Assembly (NCBI GenBank): GCA_030710605.1
Contig: CP092874.1
Location: 38,291,063 to 38,355,062 of the forward strand
Origin: Cordylochernes scorpioides
Lineage: Eukaryota > Arthropoda > Arachnida > Pseudoscorpiones > Chernetidae
Length of the DNA stretch: 64,000 nt
Direction of reading: 5' to 3'
How positions within the stretch are numbered: the first letter of the stretch is position 1; each line of letters begins with the position of its first letter. Under the pieces are notes generated by a model. That model searched no databases and was not told the DNA's origin. It saw nothing but the letters and a program-made list of their open reading frames with translations. The position numbers and the translations under genes were made by a program. Below, in pieces: positions 21,281 to 33,079 of this stretch.

Positions 21281-22140
21281 TGTGGCAATATCGTTGCGGA
21301 ATTTCTTGTTGTTGGATGCGAAGGGTGAGATTTGATTGAAGCGCAGTCGTTTGAGTGGAAGTTGCAGCATACAGTTAGGAATAATCAGGACACGTGATGG
21401 GGTTTAAAAATGAAAGGCAACTGGATTGGAGGAAAGAAAGCTTGAGAAGAGCGGAGCGATTTGGATTGTTAATTATCTGATCACATGGCGGTGATTGACT
21501 TAGCTATGGGGTGAGCGGGAAGGTCTCGAGAGTAGATGTTACCTTGTTGAGAGCGAAATCACTACTAGGTCCGAACTCGACGAGAGCGTGTGAACAACTG
21601 CCTATTCTTCCTTTTCGATTTTACACCAAGACTCAGTTTCTTTCTGATTGGTTGAGAGATGATCACATGATCTTTTCCTATTGGTCGACCTATTTAGGTG
21701 CTGTCTTCTGATTGGCCGGCGGTTTCCTTTGGTGTTGTTTTTGCCGGAAGATATATATCCGATTTCGTCAGGAAGTGTTGGATAGCTCGACGCTTATAAC
21801 TTCGGCGGATATTAGATACGTCCTGTCTTTGCCGGAAATATTGGGTGTTAGCTTAACATTTATAACTTCTGGTCACCAGATACACCCTGCTTTGTCAGGA
21901 AGTATTGAGTGCTTCTTGACTAATATAACTTCTGCGGCCACTAGATACGTCCGGTCTTTGCCCCTGCAATATTGACACAGGGGTGCCAAGAATAGTCGTG
22001 CCAGCTTTAGGCCTACTTCCTATGTCTTATTGCTACTTGCTTTCCTCCAGTTACCTTGTTCTTTATTAAGTCTTTGAAAATCATACATGGTACATACATA
22101 GTGGGTCGGGGTTGCATTTAATTATATACAAATTATGACA
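21281..22140 (-). repeat. Gypsy 3' LTR (860 bp)
   Basis: Direct repeat of 27363-28222. The only difference I noticed is G for A in the fifth base. Frames of 66 and 87 codons inside it appear identically in both LTRs and are not genes. Confidence 0.93.
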
Positions 22141-22329
22141 GATGCGCCCCCTACATGTGAAGAATTCAAGAAGGGGTTAGCCTGAGAGAATTCTGTAAAG
22201 TGAAAAATAATTTTGTGGGAAAATTAGTTGTGGGTATTGAGGGGCTATATACAAGCATTGCTGGTGATATAAAAGTAAAATAGAATGGTGTTGATGATAT
22301 AGGTTGAGTATAATTAATAGAAATCAAAA

Positions 22330-23045
22330 ATTTTTTAATTGTAAGAAATCAAAATGAATGTTATGGTACATGGTGGATTAAAAAGAAAAGAAAATGCGCC
22401 TAAACGAATTCTACTCGAGATAGGAAATGAAACCGAGGGAGTTCTATTAAGGCTTTTGAAATCAAAATAAAAATAATATAAAAATAGTTGAATGAAATCA
22501 AAATTGAATGTGTTTGGTTGAAAAAAAAAATTGTTTTGTTGCATGGTGATAAGGGAAAATGCCTAGTTACTTTTTTGCTCGAATTTTGGAAAAGAATTCG
22601 AGGAAATTTCATAAGGTCTTTTGAAATCAAAATAAAAATAAAATAAAAATAGTTGAATGAACTCAAAATTGAATGTGTATGGTTGAAAAAGAAAAATTGT
22701 TTTGTTGCATGGTGATAAGGGAAAATGCCTAGTTACTTTTTTGCTCGAATTTTGGAAAAGAATTCGAGGAAATTTCATAAGGTCTTTTGAGAAATCAAAG
22801 TAAAATAAAAAGTTGAAAGAAATCAAAGTGAATGCTTGATGCATGGTGAAAAAAAAAAAGAAAAATGCCTAACCATATTCTCGCTCGAAATTGGGAATGG
22901 AAAACGAGGGATTTTTATTAGGGCTTTTGAGAAATCAAAAAATAATTAAAAATAAAAAGTTGGAGGAAATCAAAAAATAATATAAAAGTTGGGAGAAATC
23001 AAAGTAAATGCTTGGTTGCATGGTAAAAAAAAAAGATAGAGAAAA
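22330..23045. repeat. A-rich tandem repeat inside the Gypsy 3' region
   Basis: Units of about 166 bp, shrinking to about 134 bp, each with GCATGGTGATAAGGGAAAAT, TTTTTTGCTCGAATTTTGG and an A-rich tract (GAAATCAAAATAAAAATA). GCATGGTG occurs at 22541, 22707 and 22841. The repeat lies between the last coding frame and the 3' LTR and is absent from ordinary Gypsy elements, so it expanded within this lineage. Confidence 0.85.
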
Positions 23046-23862
23046 AAGAATGTTTTTGTAAATCAAAATGAAATATAATATCCAATTTTGAAAGAAAACC
23101 AATGAGTTTTTGTTGATTGGAAACTGATAACATAACTAAGTGGTAAATATATGATAATTAATGATTAAAAGTGATGTTAAGTTGAATAAATTGATAAATT
23201 GATTAAATATTTACATTTTTAATTGAGAAAAAATAATGAAAATGATTAATATGAAAACTAAGGTGTATTGGTTTGAACCCTTTGGTATCTACATGCCCTA
23301 TAAATTTTTTAATTGCTCAATTATGCCCTATAAATATTTTTTGTCTCATCTGTAGCGACACTTAGGTGAAAACGTGATTCTACCCCTCAAGTGCGTTTAT
23401 GCTATGTGTACAGGAGACATGAATCTATATAACCTTTATGTGTAATTTTTATCTTTGTGTGTGTTGTGAAAAAATGTTAGAAGTCTGTTGTGTAAGAAAT
23501 GTGTGAGCGAGTTCTATATGTTGTCTTGTGGATGTGGAATTGGATGATAAAAATCGATATGTAGACTCGAACTGGAATCAAAAATCGGTGGCATAGCGAG
23601 GTTCCCAGTTGACCTCAATAGGGGACCTTCTCATTGTAATTAGAGATACGGAAGTGGGGTGTGTTGGGCAAAAGAGAGGGAATGAAATTGGAGATCGGAC
23701 GAGGCGCTCCGCTTTGTTTGCATAGGCCGAATTTATCGCCGCGGACTACGCTTCCTGTCGCGGTGTCTCAAAATTCTCATTTCCTGCCGTCTATTTATTT
23801 TGGGGTGTGGCTCGGGTCTTGTTTTTGGAGTATGACTTCTCCGACATTGGTTGGTCATCTTG

Positions 23863-25380
23863 TCAGTTACTGCTATCTCTTCGGAGTTTATTTAGATTTT
23901 CTGCAAAAATGGTTCCTAAAATTATGAGAAGTTTTATAAATGCTTGTCCAAAATTAAAAACTGCCTCTTGTAGTTCGAAGATTTTATGAGCGGGCATGGT
24001 ATAGATAAACAAGTAATTAATTATTAAAATTGGGATACAGTTGTATGGTAGAACTAACAAACAAAGGATAAAAATCAGATGAAAGATAGGATATTGCCCC
24101 ATGTTCGTCCATATTTTTGTAACTGGGGACTCTGAAATATTTGCTTGAACCTTATTAATTGTAGAATTTGAATGATTGGTAGGTTCGCAGTTCTCCTGTT
24201 TGATATCTTTAGGGAGTGGTGTGATATGATTGAACTGGCTGTCAGGTTTACAGTTCTCCTGTTTGATCGTCAATGGTTTTATTAGAGATATGTCGGCGGT
24301 AATTGGTTTAGGTTGAGATGTGTGATCGTTTCTCTGACGTGGATGTGGTAATTTTGGCATTGTTTGTGTTGTGTGTACGCTGTGCTTTATGTACGAATTT
24401 TGTTTTGCTTTGGTGCCTGTGTTGGTATTTTTACGTGAAGGTTGGTTGTATTCATCGATTCTTCTAGCGAATCGGCAGGTGGGGCAGGTTTTTACCTGTT
24501 TTGCGATGTCTTGTGTCATGTTCTGCCAATAATATTGTGATGAGATGAGTCTCGTCATCTTGGAGATGTTTGGGTGGTGGTGTTGTGTGTGTACGGACTT
24601 AAGAAGTCTGGTTGTAAGTGAACTTGGGACTATAGTTTTAAGTACTCCTTTTCGGGAGACGGTGCGCAGTTTATTGTGATCCATAGTCACGCGAGATTTT
24701 CCCGGTGGAGAAGACTGTTGGCTCTGTATGAGTGGCGCATCTAGAAAGCCACAAAATGGGATACGAGTTCCAACGCCCGTTTCATATTGTTGTACTCCAT
24801 TTATGCTACGGACCTCATATTCGTATCTTGACAATCTTAACCTCCATCGAAACAATCTGCCTGACGGAGCTTTGATCTCTTTCAACCACTGCAATGCGGG
24901 ATGGTCAGAAAATATTGTAAACTTTCTGCCCATTAGACAGGTGCGGAAATTATCCACACTTTCCACAATGGCTAGGCATTGTAGTTCCAAGTCTGAATAA
25001 TTTCGCTCGTGACTACGCAGAGATCGGCTGAAATGTTGAACGGTGTATGTCTTCCCATCAGGGTAGACTTGTTTAAGAACGCCTGTAATGCTGAATGTTG
25101 AGGTGTTACAGTACACCTGGCATGGCAGACCTTCCTGGTAAAGGTGTAATGTGGGGTGTGTGGTAAGGTTTTCTTTCAGGTTAGTGAACGCTTTCTGGCA
25201 TTCGTCATCCCAGACCCACATGACATCCTTTTTTAGAAGGTTGACAAGTGGCGTCCGCAAGCGGGCGTGGTCTGGAATGAACTCTTTATAGGCGTTCACA
25301 GCTTTTAGGAAAGATCGTAATGTTTTTCGATTGTGTGGTTGTTTGGTGGCGTGAATTTTTTCTATGTTTTGTGTAGACGG
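23863..25380 (-). pseudogene. Gypsy pol C-terminus: RT tail, RNase H, integrase zinc finger, hydrophobic tail
   Basis: The frame begins with the RT C-terminal signature (NRKTLRSFLKAVNAYKEFIPDHARL), runs through RNase H (HFSRSLRSHERNYSDLELQCLAIV, FTIFSDHPALQWL) and a connection domain, then an integrase H2C2 zinc finger (HTQHHHPN...CPTCRFARR). The integrase catalytic core that should follow is missing. A Lys/Asn/Gln-rich stretch with a repeated KQENC motif leads to a strongly hydrophobic segment (FHLIFILCLLVLPYN), possibly a remnant of a third frame. The first RNase H acidic residue appears to be Asn (CNTSTFSITGVL). With no RT palm and no integrase core, it cannot support its own replication. 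Confidence 0.82.
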
Positions 25381-25396
25381 GATGATTGTGTTATTC

Positions 25397-26470
25397 TTAA
25401 CGATTGTGCATGCGCTTACTGGTTGTTGTTGTCTTTTGGCGCGCGTGTTGCGTTTGTTGTGCGGATTGTGCGTGTTTGTTGTGTGGTGACGTATGGGTGC
25501 GTGTATGGATTTTGTGTGGTAAGTGTGTGAGCTGTACTGACACGTTTTTTTTGGGTATGATTGGAATTGTAGGTTGAAGCCGTTGTGGCTTTATGTGTTG
25601 TGGGCATAAAGTATTGGCAATTGGGTTGAGTGAAAAGTTGTGTGGTGTGAGATTAGAATGGTGGTATGTAAATATTTGGGGTTTGGGCAATGAATGCAGG
25701 CAAGGGTTTTGTTGTGTATTAGTGTGAGTGTCGAGTTCGTTGTGTGGGTTGGTCATGTGAGAGTTGTGCAACGGTGTGTGATCACCTATGTTTTTGGTAT
25801 GCGAGTTATCCCGCTGTGTGGGTGCGTTTTGGACAGGTTCATAAGTTGAAGTTGTTGTGGTTTGATTATTTGAGGGCATGTAAAAAAGGCAATTGGCTTT
25901 AGTGAAAAAGGGGCATGTAGATAAGTGGGTTTTTCTCAATGAATGCACGCAATGGTTGTCATAGGCGGAAAGTTGGGATGCGGGGAAAATTTTTTGTGAC
26001 ATCGCCTGACACTGCCAGTACGTGCATACATTGGACACATGATTAAAATGGTAGGAAAGGGTAGACAATGGGGCGCCCAGCTGGAATATAGTGCATTTAT
26101 TAAAATCTATGGTTAATCTGAATTTATGGAGGCTATTGATACTAAGAATTCCAAATGGCAATGGTGCATTCACTACATGGAAATTCTCCTTTCGTGATAT
26201 TTGTCCTATTGTCAGTGGGATAGATAGTTTACCCATGGTTTTTGCAAATCCGTTTAGGGTTTGGAGGTGTAGTGAATGTCCCTCAAGGGTTAAATTAGGC
26301 AGGTGGGTTTTTAGCATATGATAAATATTATATGGCACTATACTCAGGCTGGCGCCTGTATCAATTAAAAAGGGGCATGATACATTAGGGGCTAGAAAAA
26401 GTTTGACAGTCAGTTGGTTTAGGGAGCCTACCTCAGTCTCGAAAGGGCTGCTTGGCTGGGGTGTCTCTGG
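25397..26470 (-). pseudogene. Gypsy protease region of pol, truncated before RT
   Basis: The frame overlaps the end of gag and begins to look like pol about where gag stops (FETEVGSLNQLTVKLFL). An aspartic protease follows (CPFLIDTGASLSIVPYNIY, with HVVNAPLPFGILSINSLHKF later as the flap and ILG-like part). After it come about 220 residues of Asn/Thr/His-rich low-complexity sequence and then a stop, where the RT should begin. Relative to gag the pol frame is +1 (or -2), not the -1 common in the family; the overlap contains CCCTTTCGAGAC just before the gag stop as a possible slip region. The upstream open part to 26737 is gag overlap. Confidence 0.75.
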
Positions 26471-27335
26471 CTTGACTTGGTTGTTGTGGAATCGGAACTG
26501 GTGATTTTGGGACCGTTTGCACTGTCCGGACTTTTTCGTGGGTCGTCGGGACTGGTCGACGTCGGCATTCGCTGTGCCAGTGTCTCGCGCCGCAGAACTT
26601 GCAGTTGGACGGCGGAAGAGGTGCATTCCATGCACCTGGGCGTCGGGGTGTGCTGTGGTACGGACCCGACATTGGGGGTGGTTGATCTTCTCGGGGTCGC
26701 GTTGTCGGTACACTGGGCCCGTGGATCCGCTGTACAAGTCGGAACCATTCTCCTAGGTTCTCGGGAGGTACTACGCGGACTAGGCGCTGGTCGTTGAATG
26801 GCAGTCCTTCTGTCAGTGTCTCGAGGATCACCTCTTGTGGAAGTCCTAGTTGCAATCCCATGGCGGTTTTCTCCCGGTAATAGGTCTCTAGGTTGGCTTG
26901 CCCAGTAAGCTTCATGGCGAAATATTTCGCAAAGGACGCTTCGCTTGACTCAGGATAGAGATCTAGGAGGATTTGTCTCACCTGGAAGTAGTTCCGGTCG
27001 GCCATCCGAAGTTTCCTGAAGAGCTCCAGGGGTTGTCGCACCAGGTAGTTTGGCAGGCGCAGTAATTTTTCTTGTTCTCCCATGGATGCGTCTTCCATTT
27101 TTCGGTCGAACGTCTGGAAAAACTGTGTCGCGCTGTATGTGCCGTCGAAAGGCGAGATTGTCGCCTCAGATCCATCAGAAATTTTTACTCGGGACAGGAG
27201 CGCCGATAGCTGGTTGACGGCGTCCGCTAGGGGCGCAGTTGTCTCGCCCGTCTCTCTTACTTCCTGCCTCCCTTCCGTTGTTGTTTCCATCGGGCCGTCC
27301 GACTTTACGCCTATGGGATCCTGATTTAATTCCAT
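26433..27335 (-). CDS. Gypsy Gag with one zinc knuckle
   Basis: Counting from the Met at 27335, 28 bp inside the 5' LTR boundary, the protein has 300 residues. The open frame extends into the LTR, but an earlier start would lie within LTR sequence. A retrotransposon Gag (capsid) domain is visible (FDGTYSATQFFQTFDRKM, then YFAMKLTGQANLETYYREK and LGLPQEVILETLTEGLP). A Pro/Arg-rich linker and a CCHC knuckle (CKFCGARHWHSEC) follow near the C-terminus. It forms the particle and packages the RNA. The frame is intact, so this otherwise deleted element could still make particles. Confidence 0.85.
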   Translation of the reverse strand: MELNQDPIGVKSDGPMETTTEGRQEVRETGETTAPLADAVNQLSALLSRVKISDGSEATISPFDGTYSATQFFQTFDRKMEDASMGEQEKLLRLPNYLVRQPLELFRKLRMADRNYFQVRQILLDLYPESSEASFAKYFAMKLTGQANLETYYREKTAMGLQLGLPQEVILETLTEGLPFNDQRLVRVVPPENLGEWFRLVQRIHGPSVPTTRPREDQPPPMSGPYHSTPRRPGAWNAPLPPSNCKFCGARHWHSECRRRPVPTTHEKVRTVQTVPKSPVPIPQQPSQARDTPAKQPFRD

Positions 27336-27362
27336 CTCTTTATCCTGTCGACTTAACCGTTC

Positions 27363-28222
27363 TGTGACAATATCGTTGCGGAATTTCTTGTTGTTGGATG
27401 CGAAGGGTGAGATTTGATTGAAGCGCAGTCGTTTGAGTGGAAGTTGCAGCATACAGTTAGGAATAATCAGGACACGTGATGGGGTTTAAAAATGAAAGGC
27501 AACTGGATTGGAGGAAAGAAAGCTTGAGAAGAGCGGAGCGATTTGGATTGTTAATTATCTGATCACATGGCGGTGATTGACTTAGCTATGGGGTGAGCGG
27601 GAAGGTCTCGAGAGTAGATGTTACCTTGTTGAGAGCGAAATCACTACTAGGTCCGAACTCGACGAGAGCGTGTGAACAACTGCCTATTCTTCCTTTTCGA
27701 TTTTACACCAAGACTCAGTTTCTTTCTGATTGGTTGAGAGATGATCACATGATCTTTTCCTATTGGTCGACCTATTTAGGTGCTGTCTTCTGATTGGCCG
27801 GCGGTTTCCTTTGGTGTTGTTTTTGCCGGAAGATATATATCCGATTTCGTCAGGAAGTGTTGGATAGCTCGACGCTTATAACTTCGGCGGATATTAGATA
27901 CGTCCTGTCTTTGCCGGAAATATTGGGTGTTAGCTTAACATTTATAACTTCTGGTCACCAGATACACCCTGCTTTGTCAGGAAGTATTGAGTGCTTCTTG
28001 ACTAATATAACTTCTGCGGCCACTAGATACGTCCGGTCTTTGCCCCTGCAATATTGACACAGGGGTGCCAAGAATAGTCGTGCCAGCTTTAGGCCTACTT
28101 CCTATGTCTTATTGCTACTTGCTTTCCTCCAGTTACCTTGTTCTTTATTAAGTCTTTGAAAATCATACATGGTACATACATAGTGGGTCGGGGTTGCATT
28201 TAATTATATACAAATTATGACA
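27363..28222 (-). repeat. Gypsy 5' LTR (860 bp)
   Basis: The promoter-side LTR for the minus-strand genes; partner of 21281-22140. TATA follows it at 28223-28226 as target duplication. I could not identify the primer-binding tRNA: the sequence after the LTR on the minus strand begins GAACGGTTAAGTCG. Confidence 0.93.
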
Positions 28223-28226
28223 TATA

Positions 28227-29905
28227 TATAAATAAAGGATATTGTACTGTAAAATCATATTCTGCATCTTTGTATTATAATAATTTGTACGTAAATAAAA
28301 TTGATTTATTTGTTAAATTATTTGGAAGAAGAGTTTCACATTATACATTGTGTTACAACCATTCTTACAAACATTCCAATCTGATTATGTAACTATGTTA
28401 TCTTTTAGTTTACATGAAATAATTAAAAATCAACGAATAGTTGATATTTATTCCGATAGATGGCGCAAGCCATCAACAAATTTTAGTTACACGATCAGGA
28501 AATGCCTCTTCTTTCTTAAGAGTCTGCTAGTTGACCCAATAAAAAAGGCTGTCAAATCACCTCATTGAAGAAGCCATCACGTGACATAATGACGTCATCT
28601 AATGGATGCAAATCAATCAATAATTGCGTACACAAACTCTCCATTAAGTTTCTTCTTTCAACCCCCCTCCAGTGTTGTCGAAGATTTTACTGAAGTTGGT
28701 ACAAAAGTCATTGAGGGTCAACAACTTTGTTGCTAAGTGTAACATGATGTTATCACATTTTTGGAAAATATAATCTGTGATTTATTTATTAATGCTTTTA
28801 TAAATATTTATGCCTTATGTATTATTAATATATATTTCTCTGTTTTAATTAAGTAATTTTCTTTGTGAATTTCTCTGAAAAACGCGCGCGGTGAAGCTTC
28901 TTTCCATATCAAATCTTATTGAAATGTATTTGACCAATCCCATTACATTTGTCTAACATAATATAACCTTTGTTAATACATTAAATCTATCCTTACCTTA
29001 ACTTGATTCTACGCAAATATCTATTGGATGATTATATTTATCATCACACTAGACAAGCATCACACAGGAACTTAGAGAAAAATGAGCAAGTTACAAAAAC
29101 AGGTGTTTCATGTCAAAATTTGTTCCCCGAGGAAATTTGCGGCACATCCATACGAGATATTAGAAGTATAAAGCTATTTAAATTCAAGATAAGACTTTTT
29201 AAATACTAATATATAATTAGCGGCCTCATACACACACACAAAAAAATACTCTTAGATAATAGTTTTTGCCTGTTGAAGAGCGAAGGTTCGAAATCTCGTG
29301 GTGTTTTCGTAATAAAAGAACATATTGAGTAAAGTTTTCGAATATATTTTTATAACGTAAAATCGCAAATTTTATTTTATCTGAAAAAGAGAATCGTGTT
29401 GTTATATATATATGATTTAAAATACAATAAAGAGCTTTCTTTTTTGTTTATATTTAGAAATAAAAAGTTTTTGTGGTGGTGTTGGTGGTGCTTATCTCCA
29501 CGGCTAAACCAATTCCTGAAGTCCACAGTCTCCAATTTTCCAGCGAAAAAAGGTTTTTGCATATATCTTAAACGAGTCTCATGGATTTATAAAGTAGGCT
29601 CTAATGTATAGGAATAGTTTCAGAAAGCTCTAACCGAAAATTCCATTATAGATTACTTTTTTAGTATAATTTATATTTTATAAATAAAACACCTTTCTTT
29701 TGTCATGAAGCAATGTTCTATTTCTTGTAAATAGATTGCCAGCTAATGTCTTATGCTAAATTAATAATATTTGTTCTTGTCAATTGAGTCAATTATGTAT
29801 ATTTCTATTGTTAGAAAATAAGGAAAAAATTATTAAAAAATTGAGAAATAACTAAATTAAAAAATATATAAATAAATAAATTTTGTATCTAATTATTGTA
29901 CCTAC
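28227..29905. other. AT-rich non-coding stretch
   Basis: No gene or paired terminal repeats. A CTCF-like core (ATAGATGGCGCA) lies at 28456-28467. Confidence 0.5.
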
Positions 29906-29909
29906 AGTA

Positions 29910-30405
29910 GTGATAGGCAGGTGATATTCTGGAGGTAGTGAGCGACAAGATTTGATGAATTTAACATAATGAGCTTTATTGTACTATGATAATATGATAC
30001 ATAAAAATAAACTAATTTCAATTGGAGTAATTATCCTGAAATATTATGCTAATAACCAATCCTTTTGCTAACTTTAGCCTCTTTAGTTTTTCACTTTCAA
30101 TCCAGGCTTCCTTTCAATTTCTTTAGACTTATTCTTTTCCTTTGAGCTTGAGTTCTTTGACTCCTAGGCTGAGACACTCATAACCAACTTTTCCTCTGAG
30201 CTTGAGTTCTTTATCTCCTAGGCTGAGGCACTCATAAGCAACTTTTCTTCCGAGCTTGAGTTCTTTATCTCCTAGGCTCAGGCAATCCTATCCTTATAAA
30301 CAATCCTTACAAATCCTGTGCCGGCCATCCCGCCGTGCCTTTTATACCTTGCTTGCGCAAAGTCTCATCTGATTGGCTTTCTTTGGCACGTGATCAACAA
30401 ATAAT
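29910..30405 (-). repeat. Possible solo LTR with a 54-bp tandem repeat
   Basis: Three tandem 54-bp units (GAGCTTGAGTTCTTT at 30144, 30198 and 30252) sit in sequence that, read on the minus strand, starts TGTTGATCACGTGCC, has a TATAAAAGG box near 30340 and ends with AT-rich DNA. This is LTR-like, but no matching target duplication was found. The tandem repeat is certain; the LTR reading is tentative. Confidence 0.4.
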
Positions 30406-31336
30406 ATTATACAAATGAATCAGTTTTAATACATATATGTTTTTTTGGTGTGCTTTTGGTAAGGATATGCTTTCTTTATTTTTAATATCAACACATGACC
30501 TTTTTATTTTTATTTTTTTCCATTGTTTTTTTCATATATATTTATATAGTTTTAAATTTATTAAATCTACTGAAGGACTTATAAATATTTTTTAAATCCT
30601 CTTATTACAAGTATTGTATTTATTTTGAAAAACCTATTCAGCCATTATTATAAATGTTTTAGAACTATCTTGTGAAAAGTTATTCCATTATATCGAAAGA
30701 AAAATTCAATTTACCAAAATCTTCCAAGAAAAGATGCATTGTTATCACCCAGATTCACCAGATGTTTTCCAGAAATTTGCTGAGATCAACAGGAGTGCCA
30801 GGCAAATGGGGCGTGCAGACGAACCCTTCAGCAAATTTTTATTTGCAGCAGATAAACAATTTTGTCGATAATACCTTCTTTGATACTGTAAATACCACAG
30901 ACGAATATACATTTTTCAAATAATTATCTAATGGCTAAATAACGATTGCATTTTCTATGTAGTTATCAATAATTAATTACATATCAACATAATACGTAAT
31001 AATAGATTTATATATAATATAAAGTTGTGGAAGAATGATATTCATTTAGTTTAAAGATTCTTAAAATAATTTTAAAGGTACACAATATATCAATCATCAA
31101 GCTAATTACAATATCTTTTTATTAAGATAAAAAAGGCAATACTTCAGGTGGCATACATCATTAAAATTGTTAAAATTAACAAACACACTAAAATAAAACA
31201 TAAAATCCACTGCCTACCTTTTCAAAGCAGAATTATTATATCTTACAACTCAACATCGTGGTAAATTTCTGCCTTGGAATATGGCGACAATTGGTCTCAT
31301 CAAAACGTTAGGTAATAAAGTTTGAAGATTTATATA
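30406..31336. other. Non-coding stretch, nothing recognised
   Basis: Begins with a word also present at 40560-40610 (AGGATATGCTTTCTTT, ATCAACACATGACCTTTTT), so part of it is an older copy of that repeat. No gene. Confidence 0.5.
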
Positions 31337-31535
31337 CAAGGTATGATCAAAAAGTTCGGGGAGTTAGTCAAAAAAAAAATGTTCTGAAAGTGTTTCCGAA
31401 AAATAAAATTATCGTCATAATCAGAAGACCTCGTTCTGCTAGAAAATATTTATATATTTTCGATATCTCAAATAATAATAATTTTATAAGTATTTTTTAA
31501 AGAAAAGAAACAAAAACGCGGCGTTTTTTTTTACA

Positions 31536-31847
31536 ATGGATCTTAAAGGTGAACAAAGGGTATGCATAAAGTTTTGTCAAAAATTAGGAAAAACGGCGTC
31601 AGAAACGTTTCAAATGTTGAAATTGGCATTCGGGGAGGCAGCCATATCACAATCAAAAACGTTTAAGTGGTTTGCCCGTTTCAAATCTGGTAGAGAGTCA
31701 ACCCAAAATGACGCACGCCAGGGAAGACCTCCTTTGGAATATCATGAAGAACTGACCCAAAATATTGATGTTTTAATAAGGAAAAATACTAGGACAACGA
31801 TCAGAGAACTAGTTGAAGAAACAGGGGTTTCATATGGAACGTGTTAA
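31536..31847 (+). pseudogene. Mariner transposase N-terminus
   Basis: 103 residues with the mariner-type helix-turn-helix pair: KFCQKLGKTASETFQMLKLAFG, then KTFKWFARFKSGRESTQNDARQGRPP, and a second helix-turn-helix (RTTIRELVEETGVSYGTC) cut by a stop. This is the DNA-binding half that recognises the terminal repeats. Alone it has no catalytic residues. It could in principle bind repeats and interfere with an active relative; that is speculation. Confidence 0.8.
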
Positions 31848-31946
31848 AAAATATTGACTGAGAATCTTGGACTGGAAAGAAAGTTTTCGAAATTTGTTCC
31901 CAGAAATGCTTCGTCACTATAACACCCAGCACACAGATCTCTTTCC

Positions 31947-32216
31947 GTGGGTGCTTTTTTGACTGAAAACAGCATGTTGACAATGCCTCATCCCAGGTAC
32001 TCGTCCGATTTAGCACCAAATGACTTCTTTCTCTTTCTTAGAATGAAGTCAGTTCTAAAAGGACATAGATTTGACACCGTTAATGCCATAAAGGAAATAT
32101 CGCTGAGCGTTATGAGGGGTTTTACTTCTGACGAATTTTATTGGTGCTTCCGGAACTGGGAGAAAAGAATGAAACGCTGTATAGATTCCTTCGGACAGTA
32201 TTTTGAGGAATATTAA
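31947..32216 (+). pseudogene. Mariner transposase C-terminus
   Basis: Contains the third catalytic motif in altered form (HPRYSSDLAPNDFFLF, normally SPDLAP.D) and the C-terminal helix (MKSVLKGHRFDT, then CFRNWEKRMKRCIDSFGQYFEEY). It is separated from the N-terminal piece by about 100 bp in which the first two Asp motifs are lost. Inactive. Confidence 0.8.
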
Positions 32217-32289
32217 CTCGGTTTTGTATATATTCATCTAATAAATCTTTTATGACCCAATTTCCCGAATTTTATGATCATACCTTATA

Positions 32290-33075
32290 TATATTTATAT
32301 GTGTGTGGTGAAGTCCTGGTAGCCTCTTGTAGAATCCTGTTGACTATAAATGTGGTGAAATCCTGTTGACTCCTATAGAGTTCTGTCGACTAAAAATGTG
32401 ATGAGGTATCTAGTCGACTTATTCTATGTTGTGAGTCCCTGTCAACTCTCGCTATACTGTGTTGACCGAGAGGAACAGTCAGGATGGAGAGTTTTCCAGT
32501 ACCTCTCTGCACCTTGGAAGACCTTTAACAGTTCTCACAAAGTACAGGCAGTCGTGGTCGAGGCAGAGTGGAAAGCTTGGGAATGTCCACAAAAAAAAAA
32601 GAAAAGAAACGAAGACACAGTTCTACTAAGAAAGTTCCGTGAACAGATAAAAGTTGAGCTAGGAGCGAAAGATGGAGATAGAAGAGTTCTTACTGGTCTA
32701 CATGGTGGATAAGGTGGACCTGGGGTACAACCGACGAGGGGTCACGCAGATGGTGAAGTGACTGTCAAGTGACTGTATTTATAAGTTAAGACGGGGGCCT
32801 TATGCGACAGGGGCGTGGATCGTCTGGTGAAATTCTAAACTGGCGCCGTGACAGTTTCCATCTTTAAACCTTGTTGTTTTGTAACTGCTACATCTCGATC
32901 TCTGCTTTAGCTCAACTCTTAATCTATTAAAGAGTTTTATTTATTTATCCTCAGTTTGTACAAAGTACATTACATATGATGATGTAATGACACATGTCAA
33001 TAATGCGTATAATCATTTACAGATGTGTTTCTATGATACAACATGAAAATCTTGTTATAAGTTATATACAATATG
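32290..33075. other. Non-coding stretch of unknown origin
   Basis: Contains direct repeats of GTGGTGAAATCCTGTTGACT-like words near 32300-32400 and moderately GC-rich sequence to 32850 (CTGGCGCCGTGACAG near 32842). It may be remnants of an LTR element, but no pair of ends could be matched. Confidence 0.4.
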
Positions 33076-33079
33076 GGGT

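Larger units (their letters stand above)
21281..28222 (-). mobile_element. Gypsy LTR retrotransposon, internally deleted
   Basis: 6942 bp with 860-bp LTRs (21281-22140 and 27363-28222) that begin TGTGGCAATA or TGTGACAATA on the plus strand, end TTATGACA, and match almost perfectly. TATA flanks both ends (21277-21280, 28223-28226). Coding is on the minus strand: gag, then protease in another frame, then the RT C-terminus, RNase H and integrase zinc finger, then a region with a hydrophobic segment. The RT fingers and palm and the integrase catalytic core are missing. The polypurine tract GTAGGGGGCG lies beside the 3' LTR at about 22143-22153. Near-identical LTRs show that the deleted form transposed recently. 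Confidence 0.92.
31338..32286 (+). mobile_element. Internally deleted mariner transposon
   Basis: The ends AAGGTATGATCAAAAAGTTC and the approximate inverse (ATGATCATACCTT) bound about 949 bp, against roughly 1.3 kb for a full mariner. Two transposase pieces lie inside: the N-terminal DNA-binding part at 31536-31847 and the C-terminal part at 31947-32216, with the region carrying the first two catalytic Asp deleted between them. Confidence 0.82.

Noticed and set aside
21511..21975. 66- and 87-codon frames with identical copies at 27593-28057
   Set aside because: They lie in the two LTRs of the Gypsy element; identity reflects LTR duplication, not gene conservation.
22335..22844. FNYFYFIFILISK-type hydrophobic minus frames, possible membrane proteins
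   Set aside because: They are translations of the A-rich 166-bp tandem repeat in the Gypsy element.
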